A DNA stretch of 64,000 nucleotides from Bacillota bacterium (GTDB lineage: Bacteria; Bacillota; Clostridia; Peptostreptococcales; Acidaminobacteraceae). How positions within the stretch are numbered: the stretch's first letter is position 1; each line of letters begins with the position of its first letter. Of this stretch, positions 53,405 to 63,319 are shown piece by piece. A model generated the notes under the pieces. That model was not told where the DNA came from and made no database searches. It saw nothing but the letters and a program-made list of their open reading frames with translations. Made by a program: the position numbers and the translations under genes. The stretch lies in NCBI GenBank assembly GCA_025210655.1, contig JAOARG010000062.1:1-64000 (forward strand), given 5' to 3'.

Positions 53405-54394
53405 TTATTTCAATATTTCAGCCTTCGCAGCGATATCTTCTGGAATTGTTACTCCAAGCTGATCAGCTACATTTTGGTTGATTACAATTTTAGTTTCCTT
53501 AAGTGTATCTACACCCATCTCACTTACTTCTTTACCTTCTAATACTTCTGCTGCCATGAGACCTGTTTGGTATCCTAAGTTGTAGTAATCTACTCCAGCA
53601 GTAAGTAAGTACCCTTTTTCTAGGCTATTGTCCTCTGCACCAATTACTGCTACCTTGTTCTTATTTGCTACATCAACTAAAATCGGTAATGAAGCAACCA
53701 TTAAATTGTCAGTTGGTACATATAAGAAATCTACATCTGCTATGATTGAGTTAATTCCGTCAGGGATTTCAGTTGTAGCTGTAACACCCTTTTCAACAAC
53801 TTCTAATCCTACTTTAGCAGCTTCTTCTTTTAATATCTCTACTTGAATTGTTGAGTTTACTTCACTAGTATTGTAAAGAACTCCAACTGTCTTTGCTTCT
53901 GGAAGCATCTTCATAGCTAGGTCTAGTTGCACATCAACAGGTGACATATCACTTGTTCCAGCCACATTTGTATTTGACTTTTCATTACTCTCAACTAATT
54001 TTGCTTCTACAGCATCAGTAACAGCTGTAATCATAATTGGTGTATCCTTCGTTGCATTATATGCCGCTTGAGCACTCGGTGTTGATATTGCAAAGATCAT
54101 ATCTTTTTTATCATTAACAAAGTTACTTGCTATTAACTGATTAGTCCCCATATCACCTTGAGCATTTTGCTCATCATATACTACCTTGCCACCTGCTTCA
54201 TAACCCTTTGAAGCCAGTGCATCTATAAAACCATCTTTAGATGCATCTAATGCCGGATGCTCTACTATTTGAGTAATACCAATCTGATATTGTTTCTCCT
54301 CTACCTTTGTTTCTGATACCCCACTAGCTCCACATCCTACTAATGATGCAATAAGTACTGCTGAAGTTAAAACTCCTACTATTTTCTTAATCAT
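53405..54394 (-). CDS. ABC transporter substrate-binding lipoprotein (first copy)
   Basis: A 329-residue paralogue of the downstream binding protein, with lipobox SLVGCG and the same ABC_sub_bind fold (YQIGITQIVEHPALDASKDG). Differences from the copy at 52018 are spread through the protein and could alter ligand preference. ATG 54394 follows GGGG by 8 nt; the GTG at 54403 overlaps that site. It is separated from the rest of the transporter operon by a hairpin, a gap and a second promoter, so the two binding proteins can be expressed differently. Confidence 0.93.
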   Translation of the reverse strand: MIKKIVGVLTSAVLIASLVGCGASGVSETKVEEKQYQIGITQIVEHPALDASKDGFIDALASKGYEAGGKVVYDEQNAQGDMGTNQLIASNFVNDKKDMIFAISTPSAQAAYNATKDTPIMITAVTDAVEAKLVESNEKSNTNVAGTSDMSPVDVQLDLAMKMLPEAKTVGVLYNTSEVNSTIQVEILKEEAAKVGLEVVEKGVTATTEIPDGINSIIADVDFLYVPTDNLMVASLPILVDVANKNKVAVIGAEDNSLEKGYLLTAGVDYYNLGYQTGLMAAEVLEGKEVSEMGVDTLKETKIVINQNVADQLGVTIPEDIAAKAEILK

Positions 54395-54419
54395 TTCATT
54401 CACCCCTATAAGTTTTTGT

Positions 54420-54565
54420 TAATAGTCACAATCGTATATGTAAAAAAAAACATATTTTTTAATTTCTTTTTTTATCCTTTACATATTCTTTTGTAATTTT
54501 CGAATTAATATACTTCTGCGGATATATGTCTTACGACCTTTGTTTTACTGTCATCCGCTGATTTT
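54420..54565 (-). promoter_or_regulatory. Long structured leader of the first binding-protein gene
   Basis: The predicted transcript begins near 54562. It starts with a hairpin GCGGAT/ATCCGC (54553-54558 with 54518-54523) enclosing a ~29-nt loop with GAC/GTC pairing. Later it has an ATATGT/ACATAT stem with a homopolymeric loop (54433-54456). I do not recognise a known riboswitch class. Confidence 0.5.
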
Positions 54566-54568
54566 CAA

Positions 54569-54597
54569 ATTATATTATCCTTTCAAGACTTTTTCAA
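54569..54597 (-). promoter_or_regulatory. Promoter of the first binding-protein gene
   Basis: TTGAAA (54592-54597) and TATAAT (54569-54574) lie 17 bp apart on the minus strand. Confidence 0.8.
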
Positions 54598-54693
54598 TTA
54601 GTAAAATTCACATAAGTATTTTTTTTGAAGACTTCAACAAAAATTTTAAAGAATGTTGTTGTTGTGAACAAGTAGATGGGTATTCTTTTTAAG

Positions 54694-54748
54694 TTTTTGT
54701 GGTAAACCACAAAAAAGAAAAATCCCAAGGAATTAACCCTCAGGATTT
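54694..54748 (-). terminator. Two hairpins downstream of the HutP-family gene
   Basis: The first is aaatcc/ggattt with inner agg/ccc pairing (54720-54748), followed on the minus strand by TTTTTC. The second is tttttgtgg/ccacaaaaa (54694-54715). Together they end the hutP transcript and insulate the ABC promoter. Confidence 0.7.
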
Positions 54749-54751
54749 ACT

Positions 54752-55168
54752 TTAATCATTTGGAATTGATCTATGACCGAATCCAATTATTATTTCATTT
54801 AAATGTACTAGACCCATGCTTAGGAATATACTTACTGCCAGGTGTTCTTCATATCTTGCTACAGCTATTTTTCCACCTGCGTTTAATCCTACAGCTTTTG
54901 GTGTTATTTGCATGATTGCATCTCTAACTGCTCCTGCTACTGCTCCGTCATGGACGTGTGATTCATTTATGATACCAGTTTTTCTAGATGCTACTAGAGC
55001 TTTTTCTATAATCTTAGGTATTGAATTGATAAGATTGCCACCAAAATCTATGGCAACTCCCTTATATCCCTTTGCTTTTAATTTTTCTATATAGTACTCT
55101 TCTGCTTTTCTGTTTTCTGTAAGAGATAATCTTATGGCTTCTCTAGCCACCTCAATACTACCAACCAT
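54752..55168 (-). CDS. hutP: HutP-family RNA-binding antiterminator
   Basis: A 138-residue protein matching the HutP family: IEKALVASRKTGII, the central HVHDGAVAGAVRDAIMQI with the His pair used for metal and ligand binding, and the C-terminal GKIAVARYEEHLAVSIFLSMGL-like strand before GFGHRSIP. In Bacillus, HutP with histidine and Mg binds UAG triplets spaced by 4 nt and prevents termination ahead of the histidine-use operon. No hut genes are here. Its neighbours are pnp upstream and an amino-acid-type ABC transporter with attenuator-like leaders downstream. ATG follows AAGGGGTG. The target RNA is unknown. Confidence 0.85.
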   Translation of the reverse strand: MVGSIEVAREAIRLSLTENRKAEEYYIEKLKAKGYKGVAIDFGGNLINSIPKIIEKALVASRKTGIINESHVHDGAVAGAVRDAIMQITPKAVGLNAGGKIAVARYEEHLAVSIFLSMGLVHLNEIIIGFGHRSIPND

Positions 55169-55190
55169 ATTTACACCCCTTTATAAAAAT

Positions 55191-55213
55191 AAAAGGGGCT
55201 GTATCCAGCCCCT
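55191..55213 (-). terminator. Terminator between pnp and hutP
   Basis: An 8-bp GC-rich stem aggggctg/cagcccct with loop TATC, followed on the minus strand by TTTTATTTTT. The hutP ribosome binding site comes right after, so hutP may be expressed by read-through. Confidence 0.85.
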
Positions 55214-55221
55214 ACAATTAA

Positions 55222-57297
55222 TTAGTCTAATAACACTTTTCTAGATACGTTAACTCTTCCTTGGTTATCAATCTCTGTTACCTTAACTAGGATTTCATCC
55301 CCAACTTTGAATTTATCTTCAACTTGAGCAAGTCTTTCCTTAGTAAGTTGAGAAATATGACATAATCCGTCTTTACCTGGAAGTAGCTGTACGAAAGCAC
55401 CAAACTTAGTGATTCTTACAATTTTACCAGTGTAGATTTCTCCAACTTCGATTTCTTTAACGATGTTTTTAACTTCATTAAGTGCTTTTTCGCCACCAAT
55501 TCCGTCGTTTGCAGTGATAAGTACAAGACCTTCATCACTGATATCAATCTTAACATCATTTTCACTTGTAATTCTAGTAATTACTTTTCCACCAGGTCCG
55601 ATTACGTCTCTAATCTTATCTGGATTAATCTTTAATGAGTAAACTCTTGGAGCGTAAACTGACATTTCTTCTCTTGGATCAACGATAGCTTCGTTCATCT
55701 TAGAAAGGATGTGTAATCTACCAATTCTAGCTTGCTCAACTGCTTTCTCCATAATATCATCGCTTAGGCCCTTAATCTTGATATCCATCTGCATAGCAGT
55801 AATACCATCTTTAGTACCAGCAACTTTAAAGTCCATATCACCAAGGTGATCTTCCATACCTTGGATATCACTTAGGATAGCAACTCTATCATCTTCTTTA
55901 ATTAGACCCATTGCAATACCTGCAACTGAATCTTTGATTGGAACACCTGCATCAAGTAAGGAAAGTGTAGATCCACAAATACTTGCCTGTGAACTAGATC
56001 CATTACAAGTCATAACTTCAGAAACAAGTCTGATTGCGTATGGGAATTCCTCTTCACTTGGTAATACAGGAACTAAAGCTCTTTCTCCTAAAGCACCGTG
56101 ACCGATTGCTCTTCTATTTGGTCCTCTCATAAATCCAGTTTCTCCAACTGAGAATGGAGGGAAATTGTAGTGATGCATATATCTCTTAGACTCTTCTAAG
56201 CCTAAACCATCTATTCTTTGAGCTTCACCTAAAGCACCTAAAGTAGTAATAGTAAGTGCCTGAGTAAGTCCTCTAGTAAATAGTCCAGAACCGTGAGTTC
56301 TTGGAAGTAAACCTACTTCACAGTTGATATCTCTAATATCAGCATGTCCTCTACCATCTGGTCTAAGCTTTTCTGCTAGGATCATTTCTCTAACTACTTC
56401 TTTTTCAACTTCTCCGAAGTAACCTGATATTAATTTCATATCATCTGGGTACTCTTCCTTAAGCTCTGCTTTTAATTCATCCTTTAAATCATCAAGAGCG
56501 TAATTTCTCTCTTGCTTTCCAGGAATTCTAACAACCTCGTTCATCTTTCCTGCAAGGAAGTCTTTAACTTTATCGAATAAGCCTTCTGGAGCTTCTGATG
56601 TGATGATAGGCATTTTTTCTTTACCTACTTCTGCAACAATCTCATCTATGAAAGCGATAATTCTCTTAATTTCTTCGTGACCAAATCTAATTGCATCTAA
56701 AACAGTTTTTTCAGGAAGAATGTCTGCTCCTGCTTCAACCATTACAACTGCATCTCTTGTACCAGACACGATTAAGTTAAGTTTAGTTTTTTCAGCTTGC
56801 TCTACAGTAGGATTAATTACTAATTCTCCATCTACTAAACCAACATTTACTGAAGCTGTTGGCCCAAGAAATGGAATATCAGAAATAGATAATGCAATTG
56901 ACGAACCTATCATAGCTGCAATATCTTGTGGACAATCATGATCAACAGATAATACTGTTGCGATGATTTGTACATCATTGCTGTATCCATCTGGGAATAG
57001 AGGTCTTATCGGTCTATCGATAAGTCTACAAGTAAGGATTGCTTTTTCTGAAGCTCTTCCTTCTCTCTTTAAAAATCCCCCTGGAATTTTTCCTACTGAG
57101 TACATTTTTTCTTCAAAATCAACACTAAGTGGGAAGAAATCAACTCCCTCTCTAGGCTTTCTTGAAGCTGTAGCAGTTACTAATACTGAAGTATCTCCGT
57201 ATTTAATTACTGCTGAACCATTTGCAAGATTAGCTATTCTACCTATTTCAACTTCAAAAGGTCTTCCAGCTAATTCTGTCTTAAAAGTTTTAACCAT
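55222..57297 (-). CDS. pnp: Polynucleotide phosphorylase
   Basis: PNPase degrades RNA 3' to 5' with phosphate. The 691-residue protein has the first RNase PH core ([18 protein letters not shown]), the helical middle domain, the second catalytic core ([48 protein letters not shown]), KH ([17 protein letters not shown]) and S1 ([20 protein letters not shown]). The length is normal. ATG follows GGAGGG. It follows rpsO, the usual order. A strong hairpin in its leader may be used for autoregulation. Confidence 0.98.
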   Translation of the reverse strand: MVKTFKTELAGRPFEVEIGRIANLANGSAVIKYGDTSVLVTATASRKPREGVDFFPLSVDFEEKMYSVGKIPGGFLKREGRASEKAILTCRLIDRPIRPLFPDGYSNDVQIIATVLSVDHDCPQDIAAMIGSSIALSISDIPFLGPTASVNVGLVDGELVINPTVEQAEKTKLNLIVSGTRDAVVMVEAGADILPEKTVLDAIRFGHEEIKRIIAFIDEIVAEVGKEKMPIITSEAPEGLFDKVKDFLAGKMNEVVRIPGKQERNYALDDLKDELKAELKEEYPDDMKLISGYFGEVEKEVVREMILAEKLRPDGRGHADIRDINCEVGLLPRTHGSGLFTRGLTQALTITTLGALGEAQRIDGLGLEESKRYMHHYNFPPFSVGETGFMRGPNRRAIGHGALGERALVPVLPSEEEFPYAIRLVSEVMTCNGSSSQASICGSTLSLLDAGVPIKDSVAGIAMGLIKEDDRVAILSDIQGMEDHLGDMDFKVAGTKDGITAMQMDIKIKGLSDDIMEKAVEQARIGRLHILSKMNEAIVDPREEMSVYAPRVYSLKINPDKIRDVIGPGGKVITRITSENDVKIDISDEGLVLITANDGIGGEKALNEVKNIVKEIEVGEIYTGKIVRITKFGAFVQLLPGKDGLCHISQLTKERLAQVEDKFKVGDEILVKVTEIDNQGRVNVSRKVLLD

Positions 57298-57341
57298 AAA
57301 TTTCCCTCCAATTTTTAATTTGAGGAAACCAGTGAATTTAT

Positions 57342-57395
57342 CCTACTTATTCTAAGAACCTATTTAGGCTCCCACAATAAGTAAGATAAAGTAGG
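57342..57395 (-). promoter_or_regulatory. Hairpin in the pnp leader
   Basis: tacttatt and aataagta close a ~40-nt imperfect hairpin with an inner ccta/tagg pairing, 45 nt upstream of the pnp start. In other bacteria a 5' leader hairpin is cut by RNase III and then lets PNPase repress its own mRNA. Confidence 0.5.
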
Positions 57396-57523
57396 AATAT
57401 TTATAACTGTAAGTCATAAATTAAGATAATTCTCCTCGTTCCCTCATTACTTCTATTATACATTATTTTTATAACTTTTTAAGAAAAAATTATAACTTAT
57501 GAAACTTTTCCCTAAATAAAAGA

Positions 57524-57546
57524 ATTGAGCGGATAAACCGCTCAAT
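57524..57546 (-). terminator. Terminator of rpsO
   Basis: attgagcgg/ccgctcaat with loop ataaa, 4 nt past the rpsO stop, followed by CTTTTATTT on the minus strand. Confidence 0.85.
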
Positions 57547-57550
57547 CTAA

Positions 57551-57814
57551 TTACTTTCTTAAACCTAATTTAGCGATAAGATCTCTGTACTTCTGGATAT
57601 CATTATCTTTGATATACTTAAGATGACTTCTTCTCTTACCAACCATTTTTAAAAGACCTCTTCTTGAGTGGTGGTCTTTCTTGTGCATTTTTAAATGCTC
57701 GTTTAACTCATTGATTCTGAAAGTTAATAAAGCTACCTGTACCTCTGAAGATCCAGTATCGCCTTCGTGTTGCTTGTACTCATCAATAATAGCTAACTTT
57801 TGTTCTTTAGTCAT
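57551..57814 (-). CDS. rpsO: 30S ribosomal protein S15
   Basis: An 87-residue S15 of normal length with the conserved [34 protein letters not shown] and LRKHLKYIK-like HLKYIKD segments. It binds 16S rRNA early in small-subunit assembly. ATG follows GGAGGTG. It has its own promoter and a hairpin leader that may be bound by S15. Confidence 0.98.
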   Translation of the reverse strand: MTKEQKLAIIDEYKQHEGDTGSSEVQVALLTFRINELNEHLKMHKKDHHSRRGLLKMVGKRRSHLKYIKDNDIQKYRDLIAKLGLRK

Positions 57815-57847
57815 GTTCTTACACCTCCATAATAATTATCCCCAAAT

Positions 57848-57888
57848 TCCAAGTACTCGTCGGTGAGTCGATATACATAGAACTTGGT
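57848..57888 (-). promoter_or_regulatory. Candidate S15 autoregulatory hairpin in the rpsO leader
   Basis: ccaagt and acttgg (57849-57854, 57882-57887) close a hairpin with inner gactc/gagtc pairing, about 35 nt upstream of the start. S15 leaders in other bacteria form structures that mimic its rRNA site; that is inference here. Confidence 0.45.
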
Positions 57889-57908
57889 TCTGTTTTTAAA
57901 CCTTATAT

Positions 57909-57937
57909 ATCATATCACAGTTTATATTTTTTGTAAA
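57909..57937 (-). promoter_or_regulatory. rpsO promoter
   Basis: TTTACA (57932-57937) and TATGAT (57909-57914) are separated by 17 bp on the minus strand. Confidence 0.78.
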
Positions 57938-57969
57938 CCGCTAAATAATCAATTATTAATAGCAGGGCT

Positions 57970-58917
57970 CTATATTCCTACTTTGTCTAACTTATCAATT
58001 TCAAAATATGCCTTTGCTATATCCACATCTTTTTGAATTTGATTTTTTAAATCATCTAAATTCATGAATTTCTTTTCTGATCTAATTCTTTCAAGAAATT
58101 CTACAGCTAATTCCTGATCGTATATGTCCTTATCAAAATCGAATATATATGTCTCAAGATGAAAACCTGTTTTTTCAAATGTCGGATTATATCCTACATT
58201 TGAAATACTGCCATACCACTGCCCGTCAAAAAGAGCTCTAGTTATGTAGACACCTGGTCTTATAAGGGTCATATTAGGATGTATATCAAGATTGGCAGTA
58301 GCAAAACCAAGTATTCTTCCAACTTTTTTACCTGATATCACTTTTGAAGTAACCCTGTGATTTCTACCAAGATATTTACTTACTTCAGTTACTTTTCCCT
58401 CTTCTAACAGTTCGCGAATAAGGGTGGAACTAACTTTTTCACCTTGTACTTTCACCGGGCTAATTACAGATAAGGAAAAATCTTTTTTGTATGAATACTC
58501 TTCAAGGAGATTAATATCTCCTTTAGCCATCTTACCAAATTTATAATTAAATCCAACACTTAGATGTCTCATTCTAAGTTTAGCTATTAAAATCTCTTCA
58601 ACAAACTCATTCGCAGGCGTATTTTTATGAAACTCATCAAAACTAACTAGGATTAAATAATCTACTCCCAATTCCTCGATAAGTCTCTTTTTTTCCTGCA
58701 ATGATATTAATCTTTTAAAGTTATCACTTGTCTTTGTAATCTCCCTTGGATGATTACTGAAAGTATATACGACACTTTTGAGATTAAGTTTTTTACAATT
58801 TTCAACTAAATCCCTGATAACCTGTTTATGCCCTACATGAAGACCATCAAAGGTACCTAAGGCTATTCCTGTTTTCTGTTTAATTTTTACTTCATCCAAC
58901 GTCTCAAATATCTTCAT
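57970..58917 (-). CDS. ribF: Bifunctional riboflavin kinase / FAD synthetase
   Basis: RibF phosphorylates riboflavin to FMN and adenylylates it to FAD. The 315-residue protein has an N-terminal nucleotidyltransferase domain (ALGTFDGLHVGHKQVI, with the HxGH motif, and SSTLIRELLEEG near 165) and a C-terminal kinase domain (GFATANLDIHP, RPGVYITRA, LETYIFDFDKDIYDQ). The start is 15 nt after truB, with a weak AAGG site, consistent with translation coupled to truB. Confidence 0.96.
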   Translation of the reverse strand: MKIFETLDEVKIKQKTGIALGTFDGLHVGHKQVIRDLVENCKKLNLKSVVYTFSNHPREITKTSDNFKRLISLQEKKRLIEELGVDYLILVSFDEFHKNTPANEFVEEILIAKLRMRHLSVGFNYKFGKMAKGDINLLEEYSYKKDFSLSVISPVKVQGEKVSSTLIRELLEEGKVTEVSKYLGRNHRVTSKVISGKKVGRILGFATANLDIHPNMTLIRPGVYITRALFDGQWYGSISNVGYNPTFEKTGFHLETYIFDFDKDIYDQELAVEFLERIRSEKKFMNLDDLKNQIQKDVDIAKAYFEIDKLDKVGI

Positions 58918-58931
58918 TTCAATCGCCAGCC

Positions 58932-59816
58932 TTAAATAAATAATTTAGTCAATAACAGTTTATCTGTTTCAATATTGTATTGACCAATACCTACAAAAAC
59001 GTCCTCAACATAAATTCTAAACATTTGACCTTCTAAAGGTTTTTCTTTTAAGTATTTGACATAATTAATTCTTACACCATGTTTAATTTTGTCAAGTAAC
59101 TCTTTTCCAACTACAACTTTCGCAAAGGAAGAAATTGCGTCTTCAATACTTACTAGATTTTCTATTAAAAAATCTTTCCCGTGTTTTCTTAAATCTTGAA
59201 GCATAACTCCATTTTCTAAATTAAAACTACCTGTTGCAACCCTTTCTAAGAAGGTCATAACACCATAGCTATCAAGTTTTTTCCCAAGATCATGGCACAG
59301 GGTTCTTACGTAAGTTCCTTTAGAACATCTTACATCAAATAACAATACTCCCTCTTCATATTTTACAATGTCAAAAGAATATATTGTTTTCTTTCTTGCT
59401 TTTCTCTCAACAACTTTCCCCTCACGGGCTAAATTGTAAAGCTTCTGACCATTTATTTTCAAGGCAGAATACATAGGTGGTACTTGAGAAATTTCTCCAA
59501 TAAAGCTCTTTATAGCTTTTTCTACACTTACTATATCAGGAATAATATCACTCTCGTTTATTACTTCACCCCATACATCCTGTGTATTCGTTTCTATACC
59601 AAATTTCATTTCGCATCTATAATGCTTAATATCATCTTGTATAAAATCAACTATCTTCGTAGCTTTACCTAAACAAACTGGAAGTACTCCAACTGCCATA
59701 GGATCCAGTGTACCTGTATGTCCAACCTTTTTCATATCTGCAGTTCTTCTGACTATATTTACAAGGTCATGGGAAGAAAAGCCAGGAGGTTTAATAATAT
59801 TTATTACACCATTCAT
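58932..59816 (-). CDS. truB: tRNA pseudouridine-55 synthase
   Basis: TruB makes pseudouridine 55 in the T loop of tRNA. The 294-residue protein has KPPGFSSHDLV, the catalytic Asp in GHTGTLDPMAVGVLP (about 38), and RCSKGTYVRTLCHDLG. The start codon overlaps the nrnA stop by one base (TAATG) with GGAGG upstream. Confidence 0.97.
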   Translation of the reverse strand: MNGVINIIKPPGFSSHDLVNIVRRTADMKKVGHTGTLDPMAVGVLPVCLGKATKIVDFIQDDIKHYRCEMKFGIETNTQDVWGEVINESDIIPDIVSVEKAIKSFIGEISQVPPMYSALKINGQKLYNLAREGKVVERKARKKTIYSFDIVKYEEGVLLFDVRCSKGTYVRTLCHDLGKKLDSYGVMTFLERVATGSFNLENGVMLQDLRKHGKDFLIENLVSIEDAISSFAKVVVGKELLDKIKHGVRINYVKYLKEKPLEGQMFRIYVEDVFVGIGQYNIETDKLLLTKLFI

Positions 59817-60775
59817 TACATTGCCTCCAAAATCCTATCTACAATAAGTTTTTCAGCAGAATTAATAGATCCCTTTATCATACAGCCAGCAGCCTTTGAA
59901 TGACCACCACCATCAAATCCTAAAGCAATCTCACTTACATCCACTTCACCTTTACTTCTCATGCTTACCTTAATCTCTTCAGAATCAAATTCCTTTAATA
60001 GTGCTACAACCGAAACCCCATTTATATCCCTTACAGATTCAATTACACCATCAACCTCACTAAATTTAGCTTCATGCTTTTCTAAAATAGCCTGAGTCAT
60101 TTTAACTACACAAAGTCTATCATTAGAATACATGCTCATATTGTTTATTAGCTCAGCAGTTATCTTCATTTTTTTTAGTGGTACATTATGGTATAAATTG
60201 AGATTAACCTTCTCAAGATCCAGTCCCATATCAATCAGTCTACCTGCTATGTTCATAGTCTCTGATGTTGTATTTGTATACTTAAATGAACCTGTATCAG
60301 TTGAAATTGCAGTATAAATAGCTTCCAAATCTTTTTTAGTAAACTCATAGTCAAATTGATCTAATATCCTAAAAATGATTTCTCCAGTAGCAGCAGCTTC
60401 AATATCTACTAAATTAATATCACCAAAATTCAAATTAGTTCTATGATGATCAATATTATAAAGTTTTTTTGCATCTTTTAAGAATTTTCTTCTTGTTCCC
60501 ATTCTTTCAAGATCACTACCATCTACCGATACTATATAATCATATGAGATTTTTTTACTCTCAAACTCCTCTATAGTATAAAAATCACTATAATCTAAAA
60601 AAGTAATATTATAAGGAATTTCTCCTTCGTATACTACATATACTTCATTACCTCTAGATTTAAGAAAATTCTTTAGTCCTATTGCAGAACCTAAAGTATC
60701 TCCATCAGGTATTATATGAGGGAAAATGAGATAAATCCCATTTCCCCAACTAATATTATTAATATTATTCTTCAT
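59816..60775 (-). CDS. nrnA: DHH-family oligoribonuclease / pAp phosphatase
   Basis: NrnA removes short RNA oligos and dephosphorylates 3'-phosphoadenosine 5'-phosphate. The 319-residue protein has FPHIIPDGDTLGSAIGL, VDGSDLERMG, YNIDHHRTN (the DHH motif) and the DHHA1 GGGHSKAAG near the C-terminus. I chose ATG 60775, 6 nt after GAGGG, rather than the ATG two codons upstream that abuts it. It overlaps rbfA by 11 nt. Confidence 0.95.
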   Translation of the reverse strand: MKNNINNISWGNGIYLIFPHIIPDGDTLGSAIGLKNFLKSRGNEVYVVYEGEIPYNITFLDYSDFYTIEEFESKKISYDYIVSVDGSDLERMGTRRKFLKDAKKLYNIDHHRTNLNFGDINLVDIEAAATGEIIFRILDQFDYEFTKKDLEAIYTAISTDTGSFKYTNTTSETMNIAGRLIDMGLDLEKVNLNLYHNVPLKKMKITAELINNMSMYSNDRLCVVKMTQAILEKHEAKFSEVDGVIESVRDINGVSVVALLKEFDSEEIKVSMRSKGEVDVSEIALGFDGGGHSKAAGCMIKGSINSAEKLIVDRILEAM

Positions 60776-61127
60776 CGTCATCCCTCTTATTCAGACCAGA
60801 AATAATGTCATTTATATGCATTCCATGCTCTAATGATGAATCAACTTTGAATAATGGCTCCGGTGTATATCTTAATTTTAGAGTCTTACCTATTTCTTTT
60901 CTTATATATCCCTTGGCACTTTCAAGTCCAAGGATTGTATCGTTTATATTTTGCTTACTATCAAGCGAGCTAATATAAATTGTTGTATATCTTAAGTCAT
61001 TAGTTGTATCAACATGAGTTACTGTAGTCAGACTTGAAACCCTCGGGTCTTTTAATCCATTCATAATAAGCATGCTTACAACTTTTTTTATTTCTTCAGA
61101 TATTCTTCTGTTTCTTGAATATGACAT
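60765..61127 (-). CDS. rbfA: 30S ribosome-binding factor A
   Basis: RbfA is a KH-fold assembly factor that matures the 5' end of 16S rRNA. The 120-residue protein has the family start (SRNRRISEEIKKVVSMLI), DPRVSSLTTVTHVDTTNDL and RKEIGKTLKLRYTPEPLF. The C-terminus is acidic. ATG follows AGGTG. It is 29 nt after infB. Confidence 0.97.
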   Translation of the reverse strand: MSYSRNRRISEEIKKVVSMLIMNGLKDPRVSSLTTVTHVDTTNDLRYTTIYISSLDSKQNINDTILGLESAKGYIRKEIGKTLKLRYTPEPLFKVDSSLEHGMHINDIISGLNKRDDDEE

Positions 61128-61156
61128 AAAAACACCTACTTTGTAAGTTTTATAAA

Positions 61157-63265
61157 CTATTTAGTTCTTTTAATTTCCTCAATAATGAATGCCTCAATAA
61201 TATCCCCTTCTTTAAGGTCATTGTAGTTTTCAATACCAATACCACACTCATAACCTTGGGCAACTTCTTTAGCATCATCTTTAAATCTCTTAAGTGAAGA
61301 TATTTTACCTTCGTGGATAACAATACCTTCTCTAACAAGTCTTACTTCAGCTTGTCTAGTAATCTTACCGTTTGTTACGTAAGATCCTGCGATAACACCA
61401 ACATTAGGAACCTTGAAAGGTAGTCTAACCTCAGCTTGTCCAAGAACAACTTCTTTATACTCAGGATCAAGCATACCAATCATTGCCTGCTCAACATCGT
61501 TGATTGCTTCGTAAATAATTCTGTATGTCTTAAGATCAACATTTTCCTTATCAGCAAGTGAAACTACTGCTGGATTAGGTCTAACGTTGAATCCAATAAT
61601 AATTGCATTTGATGCAGAAGCAAGTAAAATATCAGACTCAGTAATAGTACCTACGTTACCGTGGATAACGTTGATTCTTACTTCATCATTTGAAAGCTTG
61701 ATTAATGACTGCTTTAATGCTTCAACAGAACCATGGGCATCTGCCTTAACGATAATGTTAAGATCTTTAATCTCACCATCTTGAATTCTCTTGAATAAAT
61801 CTTCAAGAGTAACATGTTGGTTTGATCCCATAGTTTTCTCTCTAGTCTCAGTAATTCTCTTCTCAGCAATAAGTCTTGCAGTTTTTTCATCATCAACAGC
61901 AAAGAACTTATCTCCTGCTTGAGCTACATCATTAAGACCAGTGATTTCTACTGAAGTAGATGGACCAGCAACTTTTACTTTTCTTCCTCTATAATCAAAC
62001 ATTGCTCTGATCTTACCATGAGTTGAACCAACTACGATAGGATCTCCTACAGTAAGTGTACCTTCCTGTACGATTATAGTAGCAACAGGACCTCTTCCTT
62101 TTTCTACTTGTGCTTCAATGATTGTACCTGTACCATGCTTATCTGGGTTAGCTTTTAACTCAAGCATCTCTGATACAAGGATAACCATCTCTAGTAAGTG
62201 ATCTATACCTTCGCCCTTAAGTGCAGAAACATGACAACAAACTACATCTCCACCCCATTCTTCGATTAGAAGGCCTCTCTCTGCAAGTTCCTGCTTTACT
62301 CTCTCAGGATTTGCATTTACTTTATCTATTTTATTTACTGCAACGATGATTGGCACACCAGCAGCCTTAGCATGGTCAATCGCCTCGATAGTTTGTGGCA
62401 TAACTCCATCATCAGCAGCAACAACTAATATTGCGATATCAGTAACCTTAGCACCCCTAGCTCTTAATGTTGTAAAAGCCTCATGACCTGGTGTATCAAG
62501 GAAAACAATCTTCTCATCATTGATTACAACTTCTGAAGCACCGATGTGCTGAGTGATTCCACCAGCCTCACCTGTAGTAACTTCTGTGTTTCTAATAGCA
62601 TCAAGAAGTGAAGTTTTACCGTGGTCAACGTGTCCCATTACTGTAACAACTGGAGCTCTTTTCACTAAATCTTCAGGTCTATCAGCTTCCTCGTGAATAA
62701 GATTCTCAATAAATTCAGTCTCATCAACTTCTTCTCTCTTCGCGATATTCAGACTATACTCAGCTGCTAATATCTCACAAGTATCATAGTCAATTTCTTG
62801 ATTAATTGTAGCCATTATTCCGTAACCCATAAGCTTCATAATAAGCTCATTTGGGCTCTTATTGATTTTAGAAGCAAAATCATTAAGAGCAATTGTTTCA
62901 TCAATAAGTATTTCTCCAGCCTCATTAACATCTTCAGTAGTATCTTCAAATACCATCTGTCTTATTGATTTTTTACCTTTAGATTTCTTTTCTTTTTTCT
63001 CTTTTTTCTTTTTCTTCTTCTTTTGCTTTCCTTTAGGCTGTACTACTTCCTCTTCAACTACTTCTTTTTCAACTACTACTTCTTCAACCTTCTCAATTTT
63101 AACATCATCAGACATTAACTCTGATTGAATCAGTTCGTACTCCTCATCAGTAATTGCACTCATGTGGTTTGTTACTTCTATACCTAAATCATTTAATTTT
63201 TGAACCATATCCTTACTGCTTAACTCAAGTTCCTTTGCCAATTGATATACTCTTATCTTTGACAT
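61157..63265 (-). CDS. infB: Translation initiation factor IF-2
   Basis: IF-2 is the GTPase that brings initiator tRNA to the small subunit. The 702-residue protein has IF2_N motifs at both ends of its N-terminal region ([19 protein letters not shown] and [19 protein letters not shown]), separated by a Lys-rich stretch near 80-100. The G domain follows ([27 protein letters not shown]), then domains II-IV. The N-terminal extension is short, as in other Clostridia. ATG follows GGGGGTG. Confidence 0.98.
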   Translation of the reverse strand: MSKIRVYQLAKELELSSKDMVQKLNDLGIEVTNHMSAITDEEYELIQSELMSDDVKIEKVEEVVVEKEVVEEEVVQPKGKQKKKKKKKEKKEKKSKGKKSIRQMVFEDTTEDVNEAGEILIDETIALNDFASKINKSPNELIMKLMGYGIMATINQEIDYDTCEILAAEYSLNIAKREEVDETEFIENLIHEEADRPEDLVKRAPVVTVMGHVDHGKTSLLDAIRNTEVTTGEAGGITQHIGASEVVINDEKIVFLDTPGHEAFTTLRARGAKVTDIAILVVAADDGVMPQTIEAIDHAKAAGVPIIVAVNKIDKVNANPERVKQELAERGLLIEEWGGDVVCCHVSALKGEGIDHLLEMVILVSEMLELKANPDKHGTGTIIEAQVEKGRGPVATIIVQEGTLTVGDPIVVGSTHGKIRAMFDYRGRKVKVAGPSTSVEITGLNDVAQAGDKFFAVDDEKTARLIAEKRITETREKTMGSNQHVTLEDLFKRIQDGEIKDLNIIVKADAHGSVEALKQSLIKLSNDEVRINVIHGNVGTITESDILLASASNAIIIGFNVRPNPAVVSLADKENVDLKTYRIIYEAINDVEQAMIGMLDPEYKEVVLGQAEVRLPFKVPNVGVIAGSYVTNGKITRQAEVRLVREGIVIHEGKISSLKRFKDDAKEVAQGYECGIGIENYNDLKEGDIIEAFIIEEIKRTK

Positions 63266-63319
63266 GTCTTCACCCCCATAAAATTAATCAGGAATTCTAC
63301 AAAGATCAAAGAGATAAAA

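Noticed and set aside
61150-61338. 62-residue minus-strand frame overlapping the end of infB
   Set aside because: Alternative-frame shadow of infB with low-complexity Leu/Lys composition.
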